Origin: Piscicola geometra
Lineage: Eukaryota; Annelida; Clitellata; Hirudinida; Piscicolidae
DNA: 64,000 nt
Reading direction: 5' to 3'
Assembly: GCA_943735955.1 (NCBI GenBank)
Contig: OX030957.1
Location: 6,910,257 to 6,974,256 of the forward strand
Position numbers and translations under genes: made by a program
Shown here: one piece after another, positions 14,295-26,100 of the stretch
How positions within the stretch are numbered: the stretch's first letter is position 1
How the letters are laid out: every line of letters starts with the position of its first letter
Notes under the pieces: model-generated
What the model was told of the DNA's origin: nothing
Seen by the model: the letters and a program-made list of their open reading frames with translations, nothing else
Database searches by the model: none

Positions 14295-15214
14295 TTGAAA
14301 ACAAATTTTGTAATTTTTTTTGGATCTTTATAAGCTTTTGTCGACATGCCAATACCTAAATGGTATGTAAGACGGCCTAGTGATATGTGCCTTGTAATCT
14401 GAAGGGTTAGTCTTCCATTTATAAAACACTTGGCAAGTTGTCTAGGTACTGAATACGTTCTGAAGTCTTTCACAAGATGAATTTTTAAAATATTTTTGTA
14501 ATTTAGGCACTCGTATCTGACTTATAGATTTCTTCATACATTTCTGAAAGCGATCATCAAACTCCCTCAATATATGCCTCCTTGATATCATAATTATTAT
14601 ATGAAATGAAGATTAAACCATACTGGCAGGCTTCCAAATGTTTACGACGAGAAAACATTTTCGAATACTTTCGAGTTTTTAAGTCCTCCGATTTCTTTCA
14701 TAATTACCGCTACAATCTTTGATGAGGCCTGGATTGTTTCTCCGATCAATTGTTCTCTTCTTCAAATATTTCTGGCTTTGGGAGAAGTGGATTGTGGCGA
14801 GCACCCCTGAAGAATGTCAGTCATTAGAGCCTCTAATGCATATTTTTATTTATCGTTGTGCTTTTTTAAAGAACATTTTTGCAATGTTAAAAGAAATGAA
14901 GTCATACAAAGCAGGGTAGCTTCGCATGAACCCTGTGAACCCCACAGAAAGCATTCGTGATTATTTTCCTAATTTTCATTTGTTTTATCATATTTTACGA
15001 TTTAAAAACGAGTATGTAAAAGTATGCCAAAGTTTTTACCTATATAAATAACTTATAGATCTATGAAAATGGTTTATTATACTTTATTACGTAAAAAACG
15101 TCATAAGAACAAAAATGGCTCATTAGAAAACACCAAAAAAATAGGCATCTTTTAGCAACTTTTAAGGATTATAATACTTAAAATTATTGAAATTAAATTC
15201 GGAAAAGAAAGATA
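14295..15214. other. Intergenic, divergent upstream region
   Basis: Lies between the minus-strand peptidase gene and the plus-strand small membrane protein gene, so it should hold both promoters. AT-rich. I saw no clear TATA box, no RNA gene and no coding frame with family resemblance. Confidence 0.5.
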
Positions 15215-16131
15215 ATGTTGAGAATGAAAACTTTGTACTTTTGTGGGGCCGTGCTGTGCATGGTGTTGATGTTTAGGGCGGCTAAGGGGGTCGATGAAAA
15301 AGATGGTGAGTGAAGAATGCTTTTCATATTTATATTCTAATTTGAATTATTATTTTTTCTTATAGGGGATCTTTTGTCCAGAAAATACTTGAAAAATCTA
15401 TTTGAGTCGGAAAAAAACAGAAAACTGATAACAGAAAAACCTATTGAGCAAGACCTTGGAAAAAGCGAAAGACTGGACAGCTTTGACTTTTTATTTAGCA
15501 CTCCGGAGCAAAGAAAAAGAAGGAAGTATCGAAGGAAAGGAAATTGGAGCAAAAATGCATTGAAAGGACTCAACAAAAGCTCAGTGTCGCTAAAGGAAAC
15601 ATCAACTTTTTTTCTTAACCTGGCCCTCCTGCAAGGAAGAGAAGGTGACTAATGTGTAAAAAGTAGGCGTAGTTGGCGAAGCTGCATTGATTTGTGTGGT
15701 GATTTAGTTGGTGTGGAGAAAACTTTTATTTTGTGTGCTCAACGGATGAATACATTTGAAACTTCCCATTAGAAAATACCTACACTTTTCTTCATACACC
15801 TTTCTTGACAGATGCAAGCAAGAGTTCGTCAACGCTTGCCTCCATTTTGATGGATAACTTCGTTCCCATAATGATGGTCCTCTGCTTCACCACTGGCATG
15901 CTTTGTGTCTTCTGCAAAAGTAAGACATGATTCATTTTTAGCGATAAAAATTTTAAGTTCGGAATGGTTTTGATATGTCGAACTTATTTTGCGATCATTA
16001 ACCTTGGGATATTATAAAAATATATAATTCATGGTAGTTTTTAAATCAAAAACAACGTTAAACACATTATTTCTCCTGCAGCAAAGTCTTATAAGAAGGA
16101 AGAGGATCAGGACACCTATGGAAGACTTTGA
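15215..16131 (+). CDS. Small single-pass membrane protein, unrecognised
   Basis: Four exons with consistent phases: 15215-15305, 15366-15644, 15812-15919 and 16082-16131 (stop TGA). The start gives MLRMKTLYFCGAVLCMVLMF followed by RAAKGVDEKDG, a clear signal peptide. The ectodomain is short and charged, with a dibasic-rich stretch QRKRRKYRRKG that could be a furin-type cleavage site. Exon 3 encodes a hydrophobic segment, FVPIMMVLCFTTGMLCVFCK, that fits a transmembrane helix, and exon 4 a short acidic cytoplasmic tail ending EEDQDTYGRL. Total about 175 residues. The predicted layout is type I membrane protein. I do not recognise the family. If exon 2 is not spliced, translation stops eight bases past the donor (TAA at 15650-15652), giving a form without the membrane segment. 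A poly(A) signal follows at 16434. Confidence 0.7.
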
Positions 16132-16433
16132 AGAATTTGGAGTTTTCAATTTTTATGTAATTACATTTATATTAATTATTCCAAGTTATAATATTTTGGG
16201 TTACTTGCATTTATAAGTAGTGTAGAAATGTAAGACATATTTTCAAGTTTTATATCATGTAAGCTGAAAATTCTTTAGTTTATATATGAATTTTAGTAAA
16301 TTTTACAACACAATAGATCATTGCTTTATTTAATGTTCAGTCAATGTTTTTTATTCTAAGAATAAGTGTTATAGGAATAGTTGTAAAATTAAATGCTACA
16401 TTTAAATTGCTACCATTTCAACTGTGGATTTTG

Positions 16434-16439
16434 AATAAA
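16434..16439 (+). terminator. Poly(A) signal of the small membrane protein gene
   Basis: AATAAA about 300 bases after the stop codon of the plus-strand gene ending at 16131, directly followed by a second overlapping AATAAA-like word. It lies in the convergent gap with MRPS12. Confidence 0.55.
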
Positions 16440-16601
16440 ATAAATTTCTTGCTCAAAATTTCAAATCAATAAGTATTTTCCCCTTGCATGCCAGTGCAAT
16501 GAAAAGTGCATTCCACCAAACTGCACCATTTAATTCATACCAATATTATCATTTCAAACTCTGAACAAGTGTCTGCAAACTGAGAGATCCATAAAATGTC
16601 T

Positions 16602-17062
16602 CTAGAGTGGTTTCTTGATGTGTGGCAAATCAAACTTGCCTCGCACACACTTGTGCTTCACTCCTGGCAAGTCCTTTGTCTTTCCACCCCTGACCAGCAC
16701 TTTGTGGTGCTCCTGCAGGTTGTGTCCGATGCCTGGAACGTGCGCAGTCACCTCCCTGCCAGTGCTCAGACGCACTCTGACACATTTTCTGTTCGCTGAA
16801 TTGGGTTTTTTTGGTTTTTTGATGAGCGTTTTGAGAACGATTCCTGTGATGAATGGCTTGCAGTCGGTGTAGTGGGGTCTTTGTCGTCGGAAACGGGGAA
16901 GTCCGTACTTTATGCGGCGCTTGAGAAAGTGACTGAGACCATGAGTGAATGAGAAGTGTTCGTAGAGACGGAGGGGTGTGGTGACAGGAATAGTTGGCGT
17001 GCATATTTTCGTTTGGACATTCGTAGACAAAGAAAGGGTCGAAAAAGGTTGATGAATGGTTT
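16602..17062 (-). CDS. MRPS12: Mitochondrial ribosomal protein uS12m, start exon unresolved
   Basis: Component of the mitochondrial small ribosomal subunit decoding centre. The minus-strand frame contains [20 protein letters not shown], then [33 protein letters not shown] and [15 protein letters not shown], a close match to the animal MRPS12 core, including the PNSANRK loop near the decoding site. It ends at a TAG at 16602. The exon opens at an acceptor (TTTTCAG at 17069-17063) and has no in-frame ATG before the core, so the initiator must lie in an upstream exon. A strong donor (CTCAG/GTATGT) near 17346 keeps frame with it but I found no ATG there. The leader sequence is rich in Arg and aromatic residues, as expected for mitochondrial import, but differs from the family. 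Confidence 0.88.
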
Positions 17063-19182
17063 CTGAAAATGAAAATGCTGAAAATTATATAAATATATGT
17101 TTAAAAAAATAATGATTATATTAGTAAGTTGTAAAGCCATTGCCGCAAAGGTTATTTAATTTTCTATTTAAAGCAAAAATCCATATTTTCCACAAATAAA
17201 TTGATTACCTATATTTATAAATTTTGAAAATATTTGTTTTGAATCTATCAAACCAGCTTTGAAAGCCGGTTTACAGTAATTCAATAGCTTCAACATTTCA
17301 ACAAATTTAGATAAACTGAGGGTAATATCGTCCATAGAAAACATACCTGAGTCTTTGAAGTATCTTGAATATAACAGAATTAAGCCTCTTTATTAGATAA
17401 GAATATAATTTTGCAATTTTAGAACTAATATTGTGTTTTGAAAAATGATTCAGTTGTAAACTTCCTCAGACACATTTCCATACAATACAGCAATCCATGT
17501 CACTTTGCCTTCAAATTCTTTCAATAATCACCCTTCTCATTCGCTATAAGTTAAAACAATATTTCTCAGTTATCTCTTACGCCTTCAATTCTTATGCAAC
17601 TTCAAAGAATTTCAATCTCCACTATAAGTTTGACAGCTTGGAAAGAGTGCCACTCAATAATTATCCTTTTTGATAATGATTTCGATAACAATCATATTTT
17701 CTAACGTTATTTTTTGAAATCAAACACTTTAGGTGAGAAAAAAGAAAACCTTTTCTAATCGATTTTTAACGACTGTCTTCATCTTTATTGATATTTTACG
17801 ACGCCTGTAATAAATCTTGATTTCAATTAGAATTTATCTATTTGCATAGAAAAATGAGATTGTTAAACTAGATTTAATAAAATCAATATTTTTTGTTTTT
17901 TATATCAAAATTCGTATTTCAAATTCAAGTTCAAAGTTGTGCCAATAGGATTTTCCAGCAAAACAACTGTCTTCTTTATTGAAACCTTTCATATATTTTT
18001 TAAATGAGATTTTTAAACAAGATTTTATAGATTAATATTTTTTATTTTTTGCGTCAAAATAAAACACAAATAGTTTAAAGTTGTGCCAACAAAGCTAGCA
18101 AAACCCATAGTGCACCGAGATCAAAAGTTTAATTTAAACGGAATATTTAGAAAAATAGGTTTACAGTGTGTTGACAGTATTTCTATTAAGAAACAGGTAT
18201 TTTCTGAATGAAGCGGTCAAGTCTCGACTTCAAAGGGCGTGTGTTAGAGTTAGAGCGATTTGAGGCCTTTGATATTCTAAATTAATTTATTGACACGTCT
18301 TGCAGCAATATTGTGCTGGTCTTTTACGTTTTCTTTGAAATATTCATAGATTAAAAATAATTATATTAATATTTTATTTTATACAATTCATTTTGAATAG
18401 GTAATGTTTTAAATTACAAGCCATAAATGCGAAAAAAACTGTTAAATCTCGAGTCATATTAAAACTTATCTTACTATTCAAATATCAACAACACTGCATC
18501 AAATCCTCGCCATAACACTTTCATTCATTCAAAACCTGTAATCATCTTGTATAATGGATACAAAACATAGCACTAAGCCATACATTGTTGCTTCCTGTTG
18601 CAACGGAAAGCTTACAATGCCTGCCTCCACTAACCGTTATATTTTAACCTCTATACAAATAATATGGTTATACAACTTTAATAAAAAATATAAATTTTAT
18701 AATTTTTGAAAGATTTAATTTAATTTAAACTATTTCAAATAAGTTGATTTAGTTTTATTTAATCTCTCTTATAGAGGCCAAAAGATCCTCAGTGGCTAAA
18801 CCGCTAATTTAAACAAATAAATGGACCTCCCTCTTTACAGCAAGACCCTTTCTAAAACATCTTCAAGCATCCTAATTGCCAAATCCTTTGATGAATTCTT
18901 AATACCTTTACGACAACATTTTCACAAACATATTCTTTCAATGCAGCCTTTCAAAAGTGGCTTAATTGATATATAACTAGACTTCCAGATGTATGTATGA
19001 ATTATTAGATTCTATAATCATATATATCCATACTTATGTATATCGATATACATACTTAAACCCATAGATTTGAATACTTTGATCTAGATGGAATAACAAT
19101 ATAGAAGACTAACATAGAGGTATTTCATATGCATTCTATCACTGAAAATGCAGGTGATAAAATGGAAATATTTTCCTAGCGG

Positions 19183-19190
19183 TATATAAG
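19183..19190 (+). promoter_or_regulatory. TATA-like box, possible distal promoter
   Basis: TATATAAG followed ~30 bases later by a pyrimidine-rich start-like stretch (TCACTTTCC). It could drive a 5' exon that splices to the acceptor TTCTTTGCAG at 20767-20776 in the homeobox gene. No donor was fixed, so this is tentative. Confidence 0.3.
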
Positions 19191-20620
19191 GAGAGGTGCA
19201 AGTGTTAAAGTCATATCACTTTCCATCTTTCTTCGTCTCGCATCATCGCATTGATTTTACCAAGAGCCTAAATATTTTGCGGCAAGTTTAGAGATTTGAA
19301 CTGAAGTTTGAATTTGTTCTGCGCTTTGGAAATTCAACTTTTCCAGTTTGAAGCGGCTGATCATCTCAGGAGAAGCGGATACTTCGCACCTACAATACTT
19401 TAAAATCAATTATACTCTCAATTTTATTTTACAAATTAATTAAACAACACATTATTTTAGTTATAGAGATATTATAACCATGAATACTAAAGAAAATAGT
19501 AAAATTATAAATAATAATAATAATATAAATAATAGTGAAGACCAAGCAGGTGTAGCTGTGGTCGAAGGAGGAGAGTGGATGAGAGGGATGGTGATGAACT
19601 GGCAACGAGGTTTGTGACGTTTTGTGCTGCAACTCAAACATCTATTGAACGTCTCTCTCATGCATCAATCGTTCAATAGCACTTTATTGGATTTATATTA
19701 CAAATCTCAATAAATTTCATTTAATAATCGCACTTTATTGCGTTTGAACATTTAAGACAAACTTTTATAATTCACAAAAAAATTTACTCTTTATTAATAA
19801 GTGAATATTTTTTTACTCCATTTTAATATTAATTCTTTTAAATCAAGCATGTAACTTTATATTTGACCTTTAACTTTAACGCCACACTTCAAAGCAATGC
19901 AACGCAATCTTGCGCATCTATTGAATCTTCAACGCCTGTGCATTACACACTTTCCATCTTCAAAGAACCGCTTTATCAAAAAGCAAAATATTATGCAACA
20001 GTTCGCGGTAGCTTTTTAAAAATCTATTCGCATCTTTCAAGCCTTCGAATCCGTTATAGATTCCGCACACTTCCAATAAATCCTTTAAATTATTGGCATA
20101 GAGACGGCAGACTTTGATCTATCAAAACGTTTGCCTCTCTTCATGCCATGGCATAATCCGCGATAGAATTCAAAAAAATCGCTTATTGATTTTAAAGTTT
20201 TTCTATGAATTTCAAAGTAGCTTTTTTACAGTTACGTAATTTAAGATTCACTGTTTTATGCTTGTGCCTTAGATTAGACTTTTACAAGCGTTTAAAATCG
20301 GCGAATTTAATTGTATTTTAGAGTTTACGAAATTAACGAGAAAATCAATTTTTAAAGATTAATTATATTCATAAAAAATCCTATAAATATTTTTTACAAC
20401 TTTTATTAAATAGGATACTTATCAACTTTGAAAAAGTGTGAAAGTACAATCTTTAGGCTTTCGTCCAATCGATACGCTCAAATACAAGCACATCATGATC
20501 TGTGTCGAGCAGATCTTCAGTTTATAGACCTGCCACCTCTTCTTTTATTATACCACTTGCATCTCACCTCTTCCACCAGTCAACGCTCTCTTAATACGTA
20601 ACACACAGTACACTGGTCCT

Positions 20621-20628
20621 TATAAAAA
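20621..20628 (+). promoter_or_regulatory. TATA box of the homeobox gene
   Basis: TATAAAAA lies ~130 bases before the ATG at 20754. No ATG occurs between a start site expected near 20650 and 20754, so the first ATG of such a transcript is the chosen start codon. Confidence 0.5.
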
Positions 20629-20753
20629 GCCCAGTTCCTTCTGGATTATTTACTTCTACTTTTCTCTTGCTTTGGCTTTCAGATTTAAGCGCAGTTATTT
20701 TGCAGTTATTTTTCCTCTGTCGACTTTTGTGATACTCAATTTAAAAGTTAACA

Positions 20754-22208
20754 ATGAATTTTGTATTCTTTGCAGGCATGCAACAGAGGCAGATGCTGAT
20801 GCTTCAACAACATCATCAGCAACTCCACGCACAACTACGCACACACGTACAAACACAGCAACACTCACAATTGCACTACCCTCCACAACAACAACAACAA
20901 CACCCCATTGCATCCTCCTCCACAACCTCCCAACTCATCGTTGGCGACAACAAAAACAACAACAAAACCTGCTTGCCAGTCTGGAAAAGAGAAGCTCTCG
21001 AAACAGCCTTCGCAGCCAACCACTACCCAGACAAACAGACCAAGTCTAGACTGAAGGAAAGTCTAGACTTGACAGAGGCTCGTCTAGACGTCTGGTTCCA
21101 GAACAGACGTGCCAAATACAGACGCGCCATGCACACGCGCAAGAGGCCTGGACGACCCTCCCTGGCATGCCCTCCATCCTCCTGTGAGGGGGAACCCATC
21201 GAAGTGGAAGTGAGGGTGGAGGCAGATGAGGAGAAGGGGGAGAGGGGAGTGTGGGAAGGTGAAGAGGGAAACATGAAAGGAAAGAAGAGGATGAAGATTC
21301 ACACGGAGCTCGCCACAGCCAGCACCAAAGCTTCCACAGGTGAGTTTTCTTATGATTATTCAACTAACGCCCTCACATCCATCAAACAGGAACCCACTAG
21401 TTCACTAGGCTCAAGCGAGGGTGATGATGATGATTGCGGCAGACAAGTTGATGACGAGGCAGAAAGAAATAAACACTTGACGTATTGCCATGACGATGGT
21501 CTCGAAGCAACGGCATCAACTGGCAGAGTTCCAACTCTTTCTCCCATCCACAAGACTCCAACAGCTGCACGCAGACGTCTCTTCGACTCTCCATTATGCA
21601 CCAAGACATCCACCAAGCCCCTGCACTCCACTCCCTTCGCTCCTCCAACACTTCCACAACGACAAACGCTGCAGCAACAATACCTTCACCGTCATCAACA
21701 ACTACAACAACATCAACAGAGCCTACTACTACAACAACATCAACAGAGCCTACTACTACAACAACAACAAAACATTCTGAAACAACAAGTATTCCATCGC
21801 CAACAAGCTTACCTACAACATTTTCAACAGAATCAGCTTTTAATTCAACAACATCATCAACAACAATTACCCTACAACTACATCAAAACAGAAGATCTTT
21901 CCAATTCTAACAACTCAAAAATATCTTCTCCCTTCACAATCTCAAGCCTTCTAGCACTAAGCAATAACAACTCCAACAATAACAACTCCAACAACAACTC
22001 CAACAACAACTCCAACAGCAACAACAACTCCAACAGCAACAACTCCAACAACAACAACAACTCCAACAGCAACAACTTGACAGTCGACAGCGGCTATTCC
22101 TCGATGAACCAATCGCAAAACAAAGATACTCACGATGCATGCAAAAGCAACGCTGCAACAAATCTAAGAAAAAAGAAGGACTTTAGCATTAGCAGCCTTT
22201 TAAGTTGA
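20754..22208 (+). CDS. Divergent unc-4/UNCX-like homeobox transcription repressor
   Basis: One open frame of 484 codons. The homeodomain spans residues ~67-126, with [17 protein letters not shown] as helix 1 and [14 protein letters not shown] as helix 3; Gln50 and Asn51 are present. Trp at homeodomain position 11 and the following KRPGRPS...CEGEP block (residues ~131-148) recall the UNCX/unc-4 signature W11 and GPGRP...CSGEP. The N-terminal arm is degenerate (KTCLPV instead of RT.F). The C-terminal half has Gln and Asn runs, two possible SUMO sites (IKQE, IKTE), and two eh1-like Groucho-binding motifs, FTISSLL (residue ~394) and FSISSLL at the extreme C terminus. A TTCTTTGCAG acceptor just before residue 9 means the first residues might come from another exon. 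An internal CAG/GTGAGT donor at ~21340 pairs with an acceptor at 21390, but splicing would shift into an early stop. Family call comes from memory of motifs. Confidence 0.72.
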   Translation: MNFVFFAGMQQRQMLMLQQHHQQLHAQLRTHVQTQQHSQLHYPPQQQQQHPIASSSTTSQLIVGDNKNNNKTCLPVWKREALETAFAANHYPDKQTKSRLKESLDLTEARLDVWFQNRRAKYRRAMHTRKRPGRPSLACPPSSCEGEPIEVEVRVEADEEKGERGVWEGEEGNMKGKKRMKIHTELATASTKASTGEFSYDYSTNALTSIKQEPTSSLGSSEGDDDDCGRQVDDEAERNKHLTYCHDDGLEATASTGRVPTLSPIHKTPTAARRRLFDSPLCTKTSTKPLHSTPFAPPTLPQRQTLQQQYLHRHQQLQQHQQSLLLQQHQQSLLLQQQQNILKQQVFHRQQAYLQHFQQNQLLIQQHHQQQLPYNYIKTEDLSNSNNSKISSPFTISSLLALSNNNSNNNNSNNNSNNNSNSNNNSNSNNSNNNNNSNSNNLTVDSGYSSMNQSQNKDTHDACKSNAATNLRKKKDFSISSLLS

Positions 22209-22416
22209 ATCTACCGATGAATCCTCTCACAGTATTTATTGGAAATACATATTTTCCCTCTTAGTTCCCTGCGACTGTTTCACTCCACAGAACCAACAGT
22301 TGCAGATTCCCTTTCCATTTGTATTTAAATTTGACTGATTATTATCTAGATTGTAAATATTGAATGTATATACATTTTTACCTTCATTTTGTGATACTTA
22401 TCGGTTTTTCTTTTTT

Positions 22417-22422
22417 AATAAA
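22417..22422 (+). terminator. Poly(A) signal of the homeobox gene
   Basis: AATAAA about 210 bases after the stop codon at 22208, in a T- and A-rich context. Confidence 0.5.
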
Positions 22423-22876
22423 ATTTTAAACTTATGCTGGAGTTCAACAAAAAATAATTTAAATGCTATTTGCCATTATAGATCTTTAAAATATATTTGA
22501 TACTTTATTCCTTTATAAAAAATGCATTAACAAAGATATAGAGAATACGAGGTAGGAAAGAGAACCAGAACATACTTTAGAATTGTAAGAAAACGCTTTA
22601 GCAGGAATTAATAGATATTTAGAAGGCGTGAATCAATGGCGAGATGAAATTATTAATAAGTAAATCTTTGAGAGAACAAATTTGGTCGTTTCAAAAATAT
22701 TTGGTACCCAGAGATGGCCATGATTGAAATCGCAAGCGTAAAATTGAACATTTTCAAAATGTGTTTAAATTCATGGAGAACTCAATAATATAGGTAATTT
22801 AAAGCATTCAGTTATTGGTTGATAGGCTGTAGTTCCTTATAAGCTGAGAGATACAATACAAAACAATACAACGAAA

Positions 22877-22920
22877 AATATTATTAACGTGGCGCAAACA
22901 CGAACGAGCTTCAAGACCAC
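22877..22920 (-). repeat. Degenerate SINE tail fragment
   Basis: About 44 bases (ATTATTAACGTGGCGC... GAACGAGCTTCAAGACCAC) that line up with the left part of the SINE copies at 31445 and 53700 (ATTATTATAGTGGCGT... GAACGAGCTTCCAGACCAC). The tRNA-like half is absent, so this is a truncated or very old copy. Confidence 0.5.
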
Positions 22921-23123
22921 AGATGTAATGTCTTGATTGAAAACCTTAAAGTGCGCTGTAGCTGCGCTGAAAGAATCCTTAAAATTATATTTCGAAGGTG
23001 AACTTTGAATGCAAGATGAATGTTCTCGAAGGCATTTACATTAAGTGGAGAGTGATTAAGTAGAATTTTCAGAGACTCAGCAAACTCTAATTAAATTTGA
23101 TTTGAATTTAATTATAATTTAAT

Positions 23124-26100
23124 TTAGCTTTCGTTGGCAACCTTGTACTTATTCCTGGTGAACTTCTTCTGCAGACTTCTCCTCCAACTCTTGTTGCTGT
23201 CCAGGTCGTCGTTGCTGCCACTGGTGACGTTGTTGTTGATGTGGTTGTTGTGGTAGTTGTTGTTGTTGATGTGATTGTTGTTGTGGTTGTTGCAAAAAGC
23301 ATTGTTATTTAAAGAAATTAGTTGGTCGGAGTTGTTATGATTCTTACTGTTATTATTATTATTATTGTCGTTGTTAGTGATATATTTAGTTTCGTAGTCG
23401 TTTTCAAAGATGGTCGACTGGTTGAGTGGGAGAGGGTTGGGTTGTGATAGTAGTTTTTGAAGTAGTTGCTGGTTCAATTGTCGCTGCAGATACACCCGTC
23501 GTAAGCGTTTGTCGAGTGGTAGTTGTCCTGTTGCTTGTGTTGTTGCTTGTGTTGTTACTTGTTCTGTTACTTGTTCTGTTGCATCCTGCTTGAAACTCTT
23601 ATACTTCCAGTCATACTGTAGCTGCTTGAACCCATCTTTTTTATTATTATTTTTGTTCTCATCATTATTGTTATTATTTATATGATTCTTTAAACGATCA
23701 TCTTCCTTGCTACCAGCATGCACCTTGGTGTTCTTCTTGGGGCTCTTCGTGCTGAAGGCTGCAACGATGGAGTGACTGCGCTCCTTGGCAGCCTCTGTCG
23801 AGAGGTGGATCGGCAAGAGTTGTTTGGTGCGGTTGTGTTGTTGTTGCTGTTGCTGGTGTTGTTGCTGTTGTTGCTGTTGCTGGTGTTGTTGCTGTTGCTG
23901 TTGTTGGTGTTGTTGCTGTTGTTGTTGCTGTTGTTGTTGGCTGGACTTGCACCTTTCAGCGGTTGGTGGCTTAGAGTTAAATGAGAAGGGGTTATGATTA
24001 TGATTGTTGTTTTTATTGCAAGTGACGTCATTAGTGCTGATGGAGATTCTGACATTGTTGTTGTTGATGTTGTTGTTGTTACGGGTCCTGATGACGCTGT
24101 TGTACCACTCTGACGTATCATCAGACATCCTCCTCACGTGAGCGTCCACGATCGGAGACTTCCTATTGGTTGTCAGAGAAGCAACGCTTTGAATCTTATT
24201 GGCTGAAGTGAGACTTTCAGGCAGCCAATAGAACGGCTTAAAACTCGAAGTAGATTGTGATAGGCTGACGAGTTTTCTTTTCAAAGACGCAAACGAAGGT
24301 CGTCGTTTGGGATTGGCTGCCCAACAGTCCAGCAGACACGAATACACTTCAAAGGGACAAAACTCCGGCTTTTCGAGCCTGCCCCCCTCGAGGACAAAGA
24401 TGGCGGCCTCTGAGGAAGAGAGGGCGTGGAAGGGCTTGGAGGGGCAGTGCACCTCCCACACCAGCACTCCAAACGCCCACACGTCAGCCTTGCTCGAGTA
24501 GTGCAAGGATCGGAGTACTTCTGGAGGCAGCCTCTTCAACCTCACCATCTCCTCCCCCCCTCCCCTGTACTCATCATCCTCGCCCACCCTTCGCGCCATC
24601 GAAAAGTCCACCTGGCGAGAGGAAAAGAATAATTAAATTAAAATATCGAGTCAATTATTACGATTTAAATTATGTTAATTTGTTTTAATTTTATAATTAT
24701 CCCAATTTGCGGAACCTCCACCCACCAGCTTCAGCCTGCCCTCCTTGCTGCCTGCCTCAGGGAAGTGGCTGCAGAGGTGGAAGGAGGAGGGAGAGAGGTT
24801 GCGCAACAAGACGAACCTGCAACTTTCCAGATACTCCATTGCAGAGACTACCTGTGGGTGGTTGCTAATTGATTAGATCATTAAAAAAGGGAATAAGTTT
24901 TTGTTTTTTGTAATTTTCTGAATTTAAAGAGGAGATATCCAACTACAGCCAGCTTACACCCGTTTATCCATTCTAATAAATACATCGTCTCCCCCAGTGC
25001 ATCCTACGCACACACCTGGATGCAGAGATCGAAGCAGACCGCTGCATCAGACGGTTCGGCTCGGTCAGCCAAGACGTCCTTGAGGCTCCTGCCGCTGAAG
25101 CTCTCGCTGATGGCGTACATGCAGTCGGCAAGATCAATGACGCCCAGCAGACACAGCAGGTTGTCGTGCTTCAAGGAGGAGACCAGGTTGGCTTGATCGA
25201 TGAAGTCCAGGTGCCTGATGAGGCGTTGTGAGGAGGAGGAAGAAAAGTGGCCGACCTTGGAGAAGACTTGCACGCAGACGTCGATGCCGTTCATGAGGCC
25301 TGCACATGTGATGAGACCTGTCGTCTCGTTAGTGCACACGATGCTGTCCGTCAGTCTTACTGCCTCCCTCGATACGGACAGTGTCCGGTCGTAGTGGATG
25401 CCTTCGCTGATGGGCGTGCCTGCGTGTTTGAGCGGGACCCGCAGCCTGCTCACCAGTCCTCCTCCGTTCAACTTGAAGTGCTCCACCAAGTCAACGAGGT
25501 ACGCGAACGTTCTCCCATCGCCCTCGATCGAGAAACTCTCAGTGCTGTCGAGCACGATGTTGTAGTGCACGACTCTCGCATGCATTTGTGTGGTGTACAC
25601 TGACATGATGTACGCTACTTCAGAACCACGTCCCCTCCTTCCCCCCCTCAACAACCCCTCAGGTATGTTTCCAGCGGAACCAAGCCCATACACCACGAAG
25701 GCACCCTCGAGGCCCTCATGCGTCAGGAAGATGGACGCCTGGAGGGGGGTCAGTGGAACTGGGTAGAACCAGTCCATGGCGCTGTGGTCTTTGTAGAGGT
25801 GCATCAGGTGGCTGTGGTTGTAGTTGTAGGGCAGCAAGATGCTGTCGCCCTGCTTGTCGACGAAGTGGTGGAAGTGCAGGGCAGTGCAGGCGCTTGGAGG
25901 AACTCCGATGGCGCTATTATGATTGATATTATTATTATTATTATAGTTACCGTTATTATTCATATTACTTTTGTTTCTGCAGACTTGCATGTCAGCATCA
26001 ACTACATCATTAACAAGAGCATCATCATCATCATGATAATCATCACCTTTCTCGTGATTTTTCTTATAAACATCATCACAATCACCACCAGCAGCATCGT

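Larger units (their letters stand above)
17063..20753. other. Long AT-rich non-coding region upstream of the homeobox gene
   Basis: 3.7 kb without a recognisable coding frame. Low GC with many short A and T runs. It holds two TATA-like sites (19183 and 20621). It is probably regulatory sequence or first-intron DNA of the homeobox gene, plus the unresolved 5' exon of MRPS12. Confidence 0.45.
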
